Below are positions 7,766 through 16,376 of a stretch of DNA of 32,508 bases, one piece after another (the first letter of the stretch is position 1; every line of letters starts with the position of its first letter). A program made the position numbers and the translations under genes. This DNA is from Candidatus Hydrogenedentota bacterium (GTDB taxonomy: Bacteria > UBA8481 > J006), in contig RFFU01000077.1 in NCBI GenBank assembly GCA_003697085.1, positions 1 to 32,508 on the forward strand, written 5' to 3'. The notes under the pieces were generated by a model. The model saw nothing but the letters and a program-made list of their open reading frames with translations, did no database searches and was not told where the DNA came from.

Positions 7766-8638
7766 GTGAGCGGAGACAACGAGAGAAGAGCGGACGTTCC
7801 GCAAGAGTATGGTCCCGAGAAAGAGCCGCTCGTCTGTTTGCGCTCGGCGGGAACGGAAACCTTGGTCGAATGGGAGAAGGAAGGTCTTCGCATTCGCGGC
7901 GTCTTCCACACTCCGGCGGCGAGGAGATTTCCGGCCGTTGTGATGTGTCCGGGATTCACGGGAACGAAGACGGAGCCGGGATTCCTTTTTACGAAGGCGG
8001 CCCGATACTTCACCACGCTGGGATTCGGTGTTTTGAGATTCGATTATCGAGGGAGCGGCGACAGCGAGGGAGATTTCGTCGACGTAACGATCCAGGGAGA
8101 GATCGCCGATGCGGAAAGCGCGCTTCGATGGCTGGAATCACGGCCGGAAGTTGATTCGAAGAAACTGGGCCTGCTTGGTCTGAGTATGGGCGGATGCGTT
8201 GCCGCGTACGTCGCCGGTGATCGGCACGACCTTTCCTCCGTGGTACTTTGGGCGCCGGTCAGCAATCCGCTTCGGTTGGCTCGGGAGAGAAAGAGCCGGG
8301 AGCAGATCGAGATGATGCGGCGTTACGGCTGGGCTCCCTACGGCGGACATCGGATCGGCCGCGCGCTCGTGGCTGAACTCCCCTCGCTCCGTCCTACGGA
8401 AAGGATCGCCCTGTATCCCGGACCGGTTTTGTTGTGCCACGGGACGGAGGACGAGGCGGTTCCGCCGGCGGCTTCGGAAGAGTACAGAGCGGTCCTCCGG
8501 GCGCGTCCCGGCGGAGACGTCCGGACTTGCGTCGAGATGGAGACAGTCGAGGGAGCCTCGCACGTCTTCGAACGCTACGACTGGCAGAGGCGGGTCATCG
8601 TGAGAACGGGAGAATGGTTCTCACGATGGTTCGGGTGA
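7766..8638 (+). CDS. Alpha/beta hydrolase (serine esterase/peptidase-like)
   Basis: A single-domain alpha/beta hydrolase of 290 residues. The catalytic triad can be read as S140 in the nucleophile elbow GLSMGG, D229 in HGTEDEAVPP and H266 in GASHVFE. Before these come the strand PAVVMCPGFTG (oxyanion region) and FDYRGSGDSEGDF, typical of the family. The frame opens at GTG 7679 inside the previous gene, but GTG 7766 has AAAGGAG (7754-7760) at ideal distance and removes a 29-residue basic, non-conserved leader, so it is preferred. It is the last gene of the waaA operon. No signal peptide is seen, so it is probably cytoplasmic. The substrate is unknown; acyl-ester or small-molecule esterase activity is the safest statement. 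Confidence 0.82.
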   Translation: MSGDNERRADVPQEYGPEKEPLVCLRSAGTETLVEWEKEGLRIRGVFHTPAARRFPAVVMCPGFTGTKTEPGFLFTKAARYFTTLGFGVLRFDYRGSGDSEGDFVDVTIQGEIADAESALRWLESRPEVDSKKLGLLGLSMGGCVAAYVAGDRHDLSSVVLWAPVSNPLRLARERKSREQIEMMRRYGWAPYGGHRIGRALVAELPSLRPTERIALYPGPVLLCHGTEDEAVPPAASEEYRAVLRARPGGDVRTCVEMETVEGASHVFERYDWQRRVIVRTGEWFSRWFG

Positions 8639-8648
8639 GAAGAGGACG

Positions 8649-8734
8649 AACCACGGAAGACGGAAAAGGAAAAAGGCAAATGTCAAAAGGCAAAAGGAAA
8701 TAGGAGATGTGGAGCGCAGGTTCTCCAACCTGCG
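8649..8734 (+). repeat. Composite intergenic repeat, copy 2, with perfect hairpin
   Basis: Directly after the hydrolase gene come a short CCACGGAAGACGGAA unit (from about 8649), an AAAAGGCAAATGTCAAAAGG array (about 8665-8700), then GTGGAG and a perfect hairpin: CGCAGGTT (8715-8722), loop CTCC, AACCTGCG (8727-8734). Module order matches the copy at 31317. No T-tract follows, so this is not an ordinary terminator. Confidence 0.8.
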
Positions 8735-8755
8735 GGACCGATCGGCGCTCATGGG

Positions 8756-8932
8756 GGATTCCTCGTCGGGCTTCGCCCTCCTCGGAATGACACCAGGGGT
8801 GGGTGGATCGGCCAAACGCAGACTGGAGAGTCTTCGCTCCATAACACGGCGGAAATGGGGCGTAGGTTCTCCAACCTGCGGGACCGATCGGTACCGCGGT
8901 TGTCATTCCGAGCGAACGCGAGGAATCCCCTC
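8756..8932 (+). repeat. Inverted pair of TCATTCCGAG...GAGGAATCC elements with a repeated hairpin between
   Basis: At 8756-8794 the minus strand reads TGTCATTCCGAG...CGAGGAATCC, and at 8901-8928 the plus strand carries the same ends, so two copies face each other. Between them the 28-base segment starting AGGTTCTCCAACCTGCGG at 8718 recurs exactly at 8864-8891. The second hairpin has arms CGTAGGTT and AACCTGCG with the same CTCC loop. I see no coding content. The rest of 8639-9344 is covered by the neighbouring entries. Confidence 0.7.
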
Positions 8933-8981
8933 CATGGGGTATCCCGATCCGGAGACCGATCGGCCAACCAGAGGTATTTCG

Positions 8982-9056
8982 GGCCAAGCGTAAAGCCAAG
9001 GACGAGGCCAAGCGCAAGGGCAAGCAGAGAAGCGAGGGGGAAGGAACGGGGGGAAA
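8982..9056 (+). repeat. Purine-rich degenerate array (GAGGCCAAGCGCAAGGGCAAG type)
   Basis: A low-complexity stretch of hexamer-like units (GCCAAG, GCAAGG, GCGAGG) resembling the third module of the composite repeat at 1190-1240. It closes the repeat-rich region after the hydrolase gene. Confidence 0.5.
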
Positions 9057-9077
9057 GATTCCTTCGGTCTGTATGCA

Positions 9078-9184
9078 AACGTGTTACGTTCCTTTTTCCC
9101 AAAAAACGCTCTCTTGTTTTGTTGGACGACTACCTACTTATTGAATCCGCACCCTCTTGGATCTTGGAGATGCAACTTGCATCT
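9078..9184. promoter_or_regulatory. Two dyad symmetries upstream of the GGDEF-like operon
   Basis: AACGT-GTT-ACGTT (9078-9090) and AGATGCAA-C-TTGCATCT (9168-9184) are perfect dyads, 5+3+5 and 8+1+8. They lie 160-270 bases before the first gene of the 9345-14985 operon and could be regulator-binding sites. The second could instead be another small palindromic repeat. No confident promoter boxes were found in 9091-9344, and that stretch contains no convincing gene. Confidence 0.35.
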
Positions 9185-9344
9185 TTGCGGTTCCTTGTTA
9201 CCTTTCCGTAGGTGCCTACTGGTGTGGCGGAGGGGAGTTCGTGGACGAAGCGAACCGCAGCGTTTTGATAGAATAAAAAGTTGTGGTGCAAAGCGGAAGA
9301 AAAAAGGCCTTGTGTTTCGCGATAGGGAAGCGGAAAGGAAGACG

Positions 9345-10016
9345 ATGGAAGAACGAGAGCAGGAGATCGGTCGCCGGCTTGCGGAATTATCGCGACGGTT
9401 GACGGAAGCACTCGATGAAACAGCGCGACGGGCCGCCGCGGTGGAATGCCTTGCAGGGCTTTTTCCCGAGACTTCGTGGTACTGTCGCGACGACGGCGAA
9501 CGTTATCGTCTCGTCGGCGAGCCGGCACCGGTGGGAGTGGAACGCGACTTCGCTGCGGCCGTGGAGAATCTGCTCGACCTTTCCCGGCTGGCCGCCTTCG
9601 GCCTTGTTCCGGCGCCGATTCTTTCTGAGCGTACCTTCGGCGTGCGACTCGGAGTCGAAGTTCGGCGCGCGCACCGATACAACAGTAAATTAGCGCTTCT
9701 TCTCATCGTGGAATCTTCCCTCTCGAATTCTCTTCCCTCCGAAGGGAACGCCTCTTCGCGGGAGTTGATGGAGATGGTTCGCGGCAGCGTCCGAGAAAGC
9801 GACATCGTCGGGCTCTGCCGTTCCCGTCCCGCCGTGCTTCTCCTGGCCGCGGATCGAGATACCGTTGTGGTGGTCGAGGAACGGATTCGACGCCGTTTGG
9901 GTGAGGAACGGAGCAAGAGATACTCTTTTCGGACGGCCTTTTTTCCGTATGATGGTTGGAGCGATACCGAACTGATTTCGAAAGCACTGGAAGGAATCGA
10001 GGGAGGAGAAGGATGA
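9345..10016 (+). CDS. Degenerate GGDEF-like domain protein
   Basis: A 223-residue soluble protein. Residues 1-75 are charged and heptad-like (MEEREQEIGRRLAEL...), suggesting a coiled coil. From about 100 on, the layout follows a diguanylate cyclase: FGVRLGVEVRRAHRYNSKLALLLI matches the usual first helix and strand, VRESDIVGL leads into the hairpin, AVLLLAADRDTVVVVEERIRRRL follows, and SFRTAFFPYDGWSDTELISKAL ends the domain. The hairpin that should read GGDEF instead reads CRSRP, so catalysis is not expected. ATG 9345 follows AAAGGAAGACG, a good ribosome-binding site; the frame extends upstream to 9081 but that part is unlike protein. It overlaps the outer-membrane gene as ATGA. A binding or scaffolding role is inference. 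Confidence 0.6.
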   Translation: MEEREQEIGRRLAELSRRLTEALDETARRAAAVECLAGLFPETSWYCRDDGERYRLVGEPAPVGVERDFAAAVENLLDLSRLAAFGLVPAPILSERTFGVRLGVEVRRAHRYNSKLALLLIVESSLSNSLPSEGNASSRELMEMVRGSVRESDIVGLCRSRPAVLLLAADRDTVVVVEERIRRRLGEERSKRYSFRTAFFPYDGWSDTELISKALEGIEGGEG

Positions 10017-10711
10017 CGCAAGGAAGCCGGGTTGGCGGGCGGTTGTGCGTGTTCCTGGGGGCCGCGGCGGTCGTGATGATTTCGACGGCCGTCGTAAAGG
10101 CGGGACCGGTCGGGCGCCCCGTCACCACCGAGAAGCAGTGGGCCGTCGGTGGAGGGTATTCCTGGGATGAGTTCAAGATCGACGCGAAGGGAACGACATT
10201 GACGGGCGAGGCGACCGCGAGCACGGGGTACATCGAGGCGGCTTTCGGTTTCGCAAACAATGTCGAGGGATATCTGCGTCTGGGAGGAGGGTCGGAGGAT
10301 CTCTCCTCGAACCAACTCCGCGTCGATTACGGAAGTGGACTGATGTGGGGTTTGGGGGTTCGCGGAACGATGTATGAGTCGTACCAAGGGTGGCGCCTTC
10401 TCGGTGATCTCCAGTGGTTGAGTCGCCCGTCGCGTTCGGTGGGGATAGCCGACATCGATATAACGGAGATTCAAGCGGCGGGGTTGCTCGAATTCGATAT
10501 GCAAACCTTCCGGCCCTACGTCGGGTTCGGGTGGTCCCGCTTCGAGGCTGCTTCAAACAACCAGGGGCTTGTTCCGACGGTTCGGAGCAAGAACAATCTC
10601 TCGTTGATCCTCGGCGGCGGATTCGAGCCGCGGGAGGAATGGAGCCTCTTTCTTGAGGGCCGCTTTATCAATACGATCTCCTTCTCCGGCGGCGTCTTTC
10701 GCCGGTTCTGA
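10013..10711 (+). CDS. Outer-membrane beta-barrel protein (unknown family)
   Basis: A 232-residue exported protein. Residues 10-30 form a signal peptide (LCVFLGAAAVVMISTAVVKA, cut probably after A30). The mature part alternates polar and aromatic/hydrophobic residues in short strands (AVGGGYSWDEFKI, GYIEAAFGFA, VEGYLRLGGG, WGLGVRGTMYE, WRLLGDLQWLS, LSLILGGGFEP, WSLFLEGRFINTISF) and ends in Phe (GGVFRRF), the usual barrel-assembly signal. About eight strands would fit the length. It starts at ATG 10013, overlapping the GGDEF-like gene's stop, with GGAGGAGAAGG directly upstream. No sequence family was recognised beyond small OmpW/OmpA-like barrels. Confidence 0.75.
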   Translation: MTQGSRVGGRLCVFLGAAAVVMISTAVVKAGPVGRPVTTEKQWAVGGGYSWDEFKIDAKGTTLTGEATASTGYIEAAFGFANNVEGYLRLGGGSEDLSSNQLRVDYGSGLMWGLGVRGTMYESYQGWRLLGDLQWLSRPSRSVGIADIDITEIQAAGLLEFDMQTFRPYVGFGWSRFEAASNNQGLVPTVRSKNNLSLILGGGFEPREEWSLFLEGRFINTISFSGGVFRRF

Positions 10712-10714
10712 TCG

Positions 10715-11587
10715 ATGACACTCCCGGAGGACCGGGAGCCGGGGCGCGTTTCCTCCCGGCGGATTCTGTTGAAGATCGCCTACGAGGGAACGAACTACTC
10801 CGGTTGGCAATATCAGGAGAATGGGCGCTCCATCCAGGCGGAACTGGAGAAGGCGTTTCGGAAACTTTTCGGGGAAATGGTGCGGATCCACGGCGCCGGC
10901 CGAACGGACGCCGGTGTTCACGCCCTCGGACAAACGGCTCATTGCAACATCAGGAATCCTCTTCCCATCGCGCGTCTTCCGGAGGCGTTGGCGACGGTTC
11001 TTCCCGAAGCGATCGCCGTTACGGACGCGGTGGAGGTGGAGCCGGATTTCGATGCGCGTCGCCGGGCTCATCGCCGCACCTATTGTTATCGAATCGCCGA
11101 CGGGTTTCGCCCCTCCGTCCTTGAACGCCGCTTTGTTACTTTTGTTCCGTATCGCCTCGACGTCGAACGGATGCGCGCGGCCGCGGCGCTGTGGATCGGC
11201 AAGCATAACTTCTCCGCTTTTCGCGGCGCCGGATGTACCGCGACGCGCACCGTGCGGGACATTCTCGAATTCACCGTGGACCGAGTCCCGAACGATCAAG
11301 GCCGTTTCGGGGCCGGTGGACTGCTCTTCCGCGTCTCTTCTCCCGCCTTTCTTCGTCATCAGGTTCGGATTATGATCGGAACGCTTGTCGAGATTGGGAG
11401 AGGCCGCCGCGAGCCTTGCTGGGCGCGGGAGATTCTCGAAGAAATGGATCGGAGAGCCGCCGGGCCGACGGCTCCCCCTCAAGGGCTCGTTCTTGAAGAG
11501 GTCGCTTATGTCCCGGATCCCTTTCGAAGTTCCGTGAACCGTCGAGAGGCGCGAGTTCCCGTCGGGACCGTCGGAGGGAAGATATGA
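10715..11587 (+). CDS. truA: tRNA pseudouridine(38-40) synthase
   Basis: Isomerises uridines 38-40 in the anticodon arm of many tRNAs. The catalytic motif GAGRTDAGVHALGQ carries the nucleophile D65; the first strand block LKIAYEGTNYSGWQYQ (19-34) and the late motif RHQVRIMIGTLVEIGRGRREP are also typical. It is 290 residues, slightly above the common 245-270, with about 15 extra residues at the N-terminus. It starts three bases after the barrel gene's stop and its own stop overlaps the dnaE start (ATGA at 11584-11587), so translation is probably coupled to both. Confidence 0.93.
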   Translation: MTLPEDREPGRVSSRRILLKIAYEGTNYSGWQYQENGRSIQAELEKAFRKLFGEMVRIHGAGRTDAGVHALGQTAHCNIRNPLPIARLPEALATVLPEAIAVTDAVEVEPDFDARRRAHRRTYCYRIADGFRPSVLERRFVTFVPYRLDVERMRAAAALWIGKHNFSAFRGAGCTATRTVRDILEFTVDRVPNDQGRFGAGGLLFRVSSPAFLRHQVRIMIGTLVEIGRGRREPCWAREILEEMDRRAAGPTAPPQGLVLEEVAYVPDPFRSSVNRREARVPVGTVGGKI

Positions 11588-14500
11588 ATCCGGAGTTCGT
11601 TCACCTTCATCTTCATTCTCACTACTCTCTTCTCGACGCGATGAATCGTTTCGACGAACTCGCCGGCGCAGTGTGGGAGCGGGGGATGCGGGCGGTCGCT
11701 CTGACGGATCACGGAAATCTCTTCGGTGCAATCGAGTTCTATCGCACGCTCTCCGGCCACGGTGTGAAACCGATCCTCGGTTGCGAGGTTTACGTCGCTC
11801 CGGAATCGAGGCACGTGAAGGAACGGCATCGGGACGGATGGGAGCGCGGATTTCACCTCACGCTCCTTGCGATCTCGAACGAGGGTTACCGCAACCTCGT
11901 CCGCCTCAGTTCCCTCGGTTACACCGAGGGGTTCTATTACAACCCGCGCGTCGATTACGAACTCCTCGACACCTATTCCGAAGGTTTGATCGCCCTTTCC
12001 GGATGTCTTTCCGCCGAAGTCCCGCGAAAGTTCTTGTCGGGAAGGGAAAAGGAGGCGATCACGGCGCTTCATCGCTATCGCGATATCTTCGGAAAGGAGA
12101 ATTTTTTCATCGAACTTCAAGACCATGGACTGGAAGAACAACGCCCTCTCGGAAACTTCTTATGGGAACTATCGAAGCGGGACGAGATTCCCGCCGTGGC
12201 CACGAACGATGTGCATTACCGCGATGCCGCCGATGCCTCCGTCCACGACGCGCTCCTTTGCATCGGCACCCGCGCTCTCCTGACCGACGAGAAACGAAAA
12301 CGGTACGGCTCGGACCAGTTTTATCTCAAATCGCCCCGGGAAATGCTGAAGACCTTTTCCTTTGCGCCTGAGGCTCTCGCCCGCACCGTCGAGATCGCGG
12401 ATCGGGCGGACGTCGAGATCGATTTTACAACAGTGCATCTGCCGAAGTTTCCGTTGCCCGCGGGTGCGGTGGCGGAGGAGGAGTATTTGACGGAACTGGT
12501 GCGGGATGGATTGGCGCGGCGGTTCCCGGAGGGCGTCCCCGCTCCTTACGCCGAACGGCTCGAACACGAACTCGCCGTGATTCGGAAAAAGGGATTCGCC
12601 GGGTACTTTTTGATCGTGTCCGATTTTATATCAGAAGCACGGCGAAGAGGAATTCCGGTCGGCCCCGGCCGCGGTTCCGCCGCCGGCTCCCTCGTCTCCT
12701 ACGCGCTCGGGATTACGCAGATCGACCCGCTGAAATATGATCTCGTCTTCGAACGCTTTCTCAATCCCCAACGAACGGCGCTCCCGGATATCGATGTCGA
12801 TGTCTGCCAGATCGGGCGCGAGGAGGTGATCGAGTACGTTCGGCAACGCTACGGACCGGATCGGGTCGCTCAGATCATCACCTTCGGTACCTTCGGCGCT
12901 CGAGCGGTCGTGCGGGACGTTGCCCGCGTTACCGGCGTGCCGATTTCGGAGACGGAAGCCTTGGCCAAAAAGATTCCCGACGTACTTCACATCTCCCTCG
13001 AGGATGCCATCGAACAGGTGGAGGAGATTCGAGTCGCGGCGGAAGGAAGGTACGCTGAACTCTTCCGCATCGCCCGGCGGATCGAAGGGCTCGTTCGCCA
13101 CGCCTCGCGCCACGCGGCGGGGATCGTCATCGCGAACGTGCCGATTATGGAGATCGTTCCGCTCTATCGCGATGCGGAGAACAATGTCGTCACGCAATAC
13201 GATATGGGGTCCGTCGAGGCGCTGGGGCTTCTCAAGGTCGATATCCTCGGACTCAAGACGCTTTCGGTCATCCGAGAGGCCTATGAGATGGCCGGTATCG
13301 ATGCGACATCCGCGGACGAGGAGCCTTCCTTCGACGACCCGGCGGTTTACGAACTTCTTTCACGCGGCGACACCCTCGGCGTTTTTCAACTCGACTCCAC
13401 CGGTATCCGTGAACTCATCGTGCAGATGAAACCGGAGACTTTCGAGGATCTGGCTACCGTCATCGCCCTTTATCGCCCCGGTCCGATGAACCTGGCCGCC
13501 GAAATGGTCCGTCGAAAGCACGGCCTGGCTCCTGTCACTTACCTCGACCCCCGGCTCGAACCCATCCTCGGTTCGACCTATGGGATCATCCTCTATCAGG
13601 AACAAGTGATGCGGATTGCGCACGACCTTGCCGGCCTCTCGATGGCCGAAGCCGACGATCTGAGGAAAGCGATGGGGAAAAAGAAGTTTGACTTGATGGC
13701 GTCGTTTCGTCAGCGATTCGTAACCGGAGCGGTCGAGCGAGGGATGGAAGAATCCGCCGCCGCGGAATTGTTCGATCAGATGGAACGTTTTGCGGAATAC
13801 GGTTTCAACAAGAGTCACGCCGTCGCCTATGCCGCCGTTGCTTATGAAACGGCCTGGCTCAAGGCTCATCATCCGATCGCTTTTATGGCGGCCACGCTTT
13901 CCTTCGAGATGTCCAATCATACGAAGTTGGCGCTTTATGTCCGAGAATGCAACCGGATGGGTATCTCCCTGCTTCCCCCTTCCGTTAACGAATCGGATGT
14001 CGGGTTCCGCCCGGTCCCGGAAGCCTCGCCGCCCGCCATCCGCTACGGCTTGTCCGCCGTCAAGAACGTCGGCGTCGGTGCGTGCGAGGAGATCGTCAGA
14101 GTGAGAAAGGACGGTCGTTTCGAGTCCTTTTGGGATTTCCTGGTCCGCGTGGACCATAAGAAAGTGAACAAACGCGCCGTTGAGGCTTTGGTCGAAGCGG
14201 GAGCACTCGACGGCCTCGGCCCCACGCGACGGGCGATGATCGAGGGGCTCGAGGAATTCTGGGAACGTTCTCAACAAGTGCGGAGAGAAGCGGAATCGGC
14301 GCAGGCGAATCTCTTCGGAGAGGAAACGACCGTCTTCGAACCGGTCCTCGAGGAGAAGGAAGAATTCGAGGACGTTGCGGCACGGGAAAAGCGCACGCTC
14401 GGTGTTTACCTCAACGGCCATCCACTCGAACGGCGTTTCCCCGCTTTGGAAATGCTTGCGCCGCCGGAACAGACCGGACCGTTTTGGATGCCGGCCCTGA

Positions 14501-14985
14501 TCGCCTCGGTGAAGATGACGGTGGACAAACGGGGTAAACCGATGGCGTATCTTATGCTGGAAGGCCCGGATTCCGATCGGGAAGCCATTGTTTTTGCTTC
14601 CGTGTACGAGCAAGCCATGGAAAAGATCCGTGAGGGAAACGCGGTCTTTGTTCTGGGGCGGCTCGACGCCGCGCGACTCCTTGTGGACAATGTCCTCGAT
14701 CTCGACGAAGTCTCTTGGTGCGTGACGGTGCTGACGGCGATGGAGCAGGAAAGATTGGCCGGGTTGCGGAAGATTCTGAAATCGGTCGAGACGTCCGCGT
14801 CGAGGGGAGCGAAGGCTGAGCTGGTTTATTCCGATCCGCGGAGTGGAAGGAAGATGCGTTTTCGCTTACCGACCCGACTCGATCCGAACAGGCTTTTCGA
14901 GCGGTTGCGGAACGAGCCGGAAGTTACGATGGAATTGCGCCCCGCTGCGGAAGTTCTCGTCCGCCGCCGTCGAGAGAATCGCTGA
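11584..14985 (+). CDS. dnaE: DNA polymerase III subunit alpha
   Basis: The replicative polymerase catalytic subunit. The N-terminal PHP domain (about 1-270) begins HLHLHSHYSLLDAM and continues ALTDHGNLFGAIEFY, GCEVYVA and ATNDVHYRDA; its metal-binding histidines look intact. The polymerase palm carries PDIDVDV (D402, D404) and LKVDILGL (D553). GPGRGSAAGSLVSYALGIT and PGPMNLAAEMVRRKHG are also family blocks, and YGFNKSHAVAYA belongs to the fingers. An OB-fold region follows (about 970-1045: VKMTVDKRGKPMAYLML...). It is 1133 residues, within range for DnaE1. It has no DnaQ-like exonuclease insertion, so this is not PolC. It is the last gene of the operon starting at 9345. Confidence 0.95.
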   Translation: MNPEFVHLHLHSHYSLLDAMNRFDELAGAVWERGMRAVALTDHGNLFGAIEFYRTLSGHGVKPILGCEVYVAPESRHVKERHRDGWERGFHLTLLAISNEGYRNLVRLSSLGYTEGFYYNPRVDYELLDTYSEGLIALSGCLSAEVPRKFLSGREKEAITALHRYRDIFGKENFFIELQDHGLEEQRPLGNFLWELSKRDEIPAVATNDVHYRDAADASVHDALLCIGTRALLTDEKRKRYGSDQFYLKSPREMLKTFSFAPEALARTVEIADRADVEIDFTTVHLPKFPLPAGAVAEEEYLTELVRDGLARRFPEGVPAPYAERLEHELAVIRKKGFAGYFLIVSDFISEARRRGIPVGPGRGSAAGSLVSYALGITQIDPLKYDLVFERFLNPQRTALPDIDVDVCQIGREEVIEYVRQRYGPDRVAQIITFGTFGARAVVRDVARVTGVPISETEALAKKIPDVLHISLEDAIEQVEEIRVAAEGRYAELFRIARRIEGLVRHASRHAAGIVIANVPIMEIVPLYRDAENNVVTQYDMGSVEALGLLKVDILGLKTLSVIREAYEMAGIDATSADEEPSFDDPAVYELLSRGDTLGVFQLDSTGIRELIVQMKPETFEDLATVIALYRPGPMNLAAEMVRRKHGLAPVTYLDPRLEPILGSTYGIILYQEQVMRIAHDLAGLSMAEADDLRKAMGKKKFDLMASFRQRFVTGAVERGMEESAAAELFDQMERFAEYGFNKSHAVAYAAVAYETAWLKAHHPIAFMAATLSFEMSNHTKLALYVRECNRMGISLLPPSVNESDVGFRPVPEASPPAIRYGLSAVKNVGVGACEEIVRVRKDGRFESFWDFLVRVDHKKVNKRAVEALVEAGALDGLGPTRRAMIEGLEEFWERSQQVRREAESAQANLFGEETTVFEPVLEEKEEFEDVAAREKRTLGVYLNGHPLERRFPALEMLAPPEQTGPFWMPALIASVKMTVDKRGKPMAYLMLEGPDSDREAIVFASVYEQAMEKIREGNAVFVLGRLDAARLLVDNVLDLDEVSWCVTVLTAMEQERLAGLRKILKSVETSASRGAKAELVYSDPRSGRKMRFRLPTRLDPNRLFERLRNEPEVTMELRPAAEVLVRRRRENR

Positions 14986-15187
14986 GAGGTCGCGTTACTG
15001 GAGCGAGGAATGTGTCGTCCGCGACGGGCCGGTCATCCGCCGCGTGCGATGAGAACCGGTGTTCGTTTCGGGCGGGGAAAATACCTGTAGTTCCCGGGAC
15101 CGCGCGCGACTCCTAATGTTTCTGTTTTCCCGGGTTGGTGAATCCCTGTTCCTTTTCCCCGCCCTGCGCCCGAGGGGGATTGCGCCG

Positions 15188-16312
15188 TCATTCCTTCGCG
15201 GCGCGGTACAGGGCCTCGAAATATTCACGGAGGGGCGCTGCGACGGCGGGGTTCTCGACGAGCACGTTGAGTTCGTGTCGTTCCGCCAAGGCCTCGTACC
15301 CCCAGTTCGTCGATCCGATGATGACGCCCCGATCCGTTAGAAGCATCTTGGCGTGAGATGTCACGTGGTAAGGATCGCGGAGTACCTCGGCTCCGGCCCT
15401 TCGAAGAATTTCGACGGCCTCGAGGTTTCCTGAATTCGTCGCCTCGTTGAAGTCCGACTCCTCGATGATCGCTCGGACACGTTCTCCCTTCCGCGCCGCG
15501 TCCGCCACGAGGTCCACGAGATGAGTCGAGGGACTTTGCGGATCGTTGTAGTAACGGACACCGTAGAGCTGCAGATCGATCTTCGAGGCCTTGCGGAGAA
15601 GGTCTTCCGCGGCGGGTAGATAGTCTTGATCGAAAAGAAGACGGATTCCACGAACGCGGACGGGGGGGACGCGATAAGGTTCGGCCGAGGAGTCCCAAAG
15701 AAAATCGGCGTAGGCCCGCAGGGCTTCGACGAGTTTCGGAATCGTGAGAAGCAGATTCACCTCGTTGTTCCGGGTCATCGACGTGGTCGTCCAATTGGTC
15801 GAGCCGAAGAGAGCGGTGTTATCCGCGATGAGCAGTTTGGTATGGGTTCTTCGTTCGAGCGAATCAAGTTTCGCGTCGATGCCTCGTCGCCTCAAATGCC
15901 GCACGCTTTCCCGCGTCCGGTGGGATTCTTCGTCGAGGAGCACTCGGACGCGTACTCCTCGACCGACCGCCTCCCCCAGCGCCTTCTGAATCTTCTTCGT
16001 AGCCGGGCCGTAAATGAAGAGGAACTGGACGGCGAGAATATCGGAGCGTGCCGATCGGATCAGTCGGAGCGCGGTCGGGAGGTATTGGTCATTCGTGACG
16101 GTTTGGGCGTAGTCAGGTCCGGAAATGATTCCGGGAACAGGGGCCCGTGGGCCGTCCATGTGGGGCGAGGGAGTGCCGGGGGAGGCGCGCGTTCTGCTTG
16201 CGGACCGCGCTTGGAGATCGGGTTTCGGGGAAGTCCCGCAGGATGGTATGAGAAAAATGAGTAAGACGAGGAAGACTGCTAAAAACGGTTCCTTGGTGAA
16301 GTTCCTGATCAT
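15188..16312 (-). CDS. Phospholipase D-family lipoprotein with two HKD motifs
   Basis: A 374-residue protein with a lipoprotein signal: the hydrophobic stretch FLAVFLVLLIFLIPSC (10-25) ends in a lipobox-like LIPSC, so C25 is probably lipidated. Two full HxKx4Dx6GS motifs follow: H157/K159/D164 in THTKLLIADNTALFGSTNW and H320/K322/D327 in SHAKMLLTDRGVIIGSTNW, one per half of the PLD fold. Both halves look catalytically competent. Possible activities are phosphodiester cleavage of lipids (cardiolipin synthase or phospholipase type) or of nucleic acid; the outer location makes a lipid or extracellular substrate more likely. It lies 64 bases downstream of the Crp-type regulator and may be co-transcribed. 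The 14986-15187 gap up to dnaE (convergent) shows no gene. Confidence 0.85.
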   Translation of the reverse strand: MIRNFTKEPFLAVFLVLLIFLIPSCGTSPKPDLQARSASRTRASPGTPSPHMDGPRAPVPGIISGPDYAQTVTNDQYLPTALRLIRSARSDILAVQFLFIYGPATKKIQKALGEAVGRGVRVRVLLDEESHRTRESVRHLRRRGIDAKLDSLERRTHTKLLIADNTALFGSTNWTTTSMTRNNEVNLLLTIPKLVEALRAYADFLWDSSAEPYRVPPVRVRGIRLLFDQDYLPAAEDLLRKASKIDLQLYGVRYYNDPQSPSTHLVDLVADAARKGERVRAIIEESDFNEATNSGNLEAVEILRRAGAEVLRDPYHVTSHAKMLLTDRGVIIGSTNWGYEALAERHELNVLVENPAVAAPLREYFEALYRAAKE

Positions 16313-16376
16313 TCTTCCTTTGTTCCGTTCCTAAAAGAGAAAAGGTGAAACGAAGAAGCGGGAAAGGATACCGGGA

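Noticed and set aside
8715-8734. The hairpin after the hydrolase gene as an intrinsic terminator
   Set aside because: No run of T follows the stem on either strand, and the same hairpin appears in several intergenic places as a repeat.
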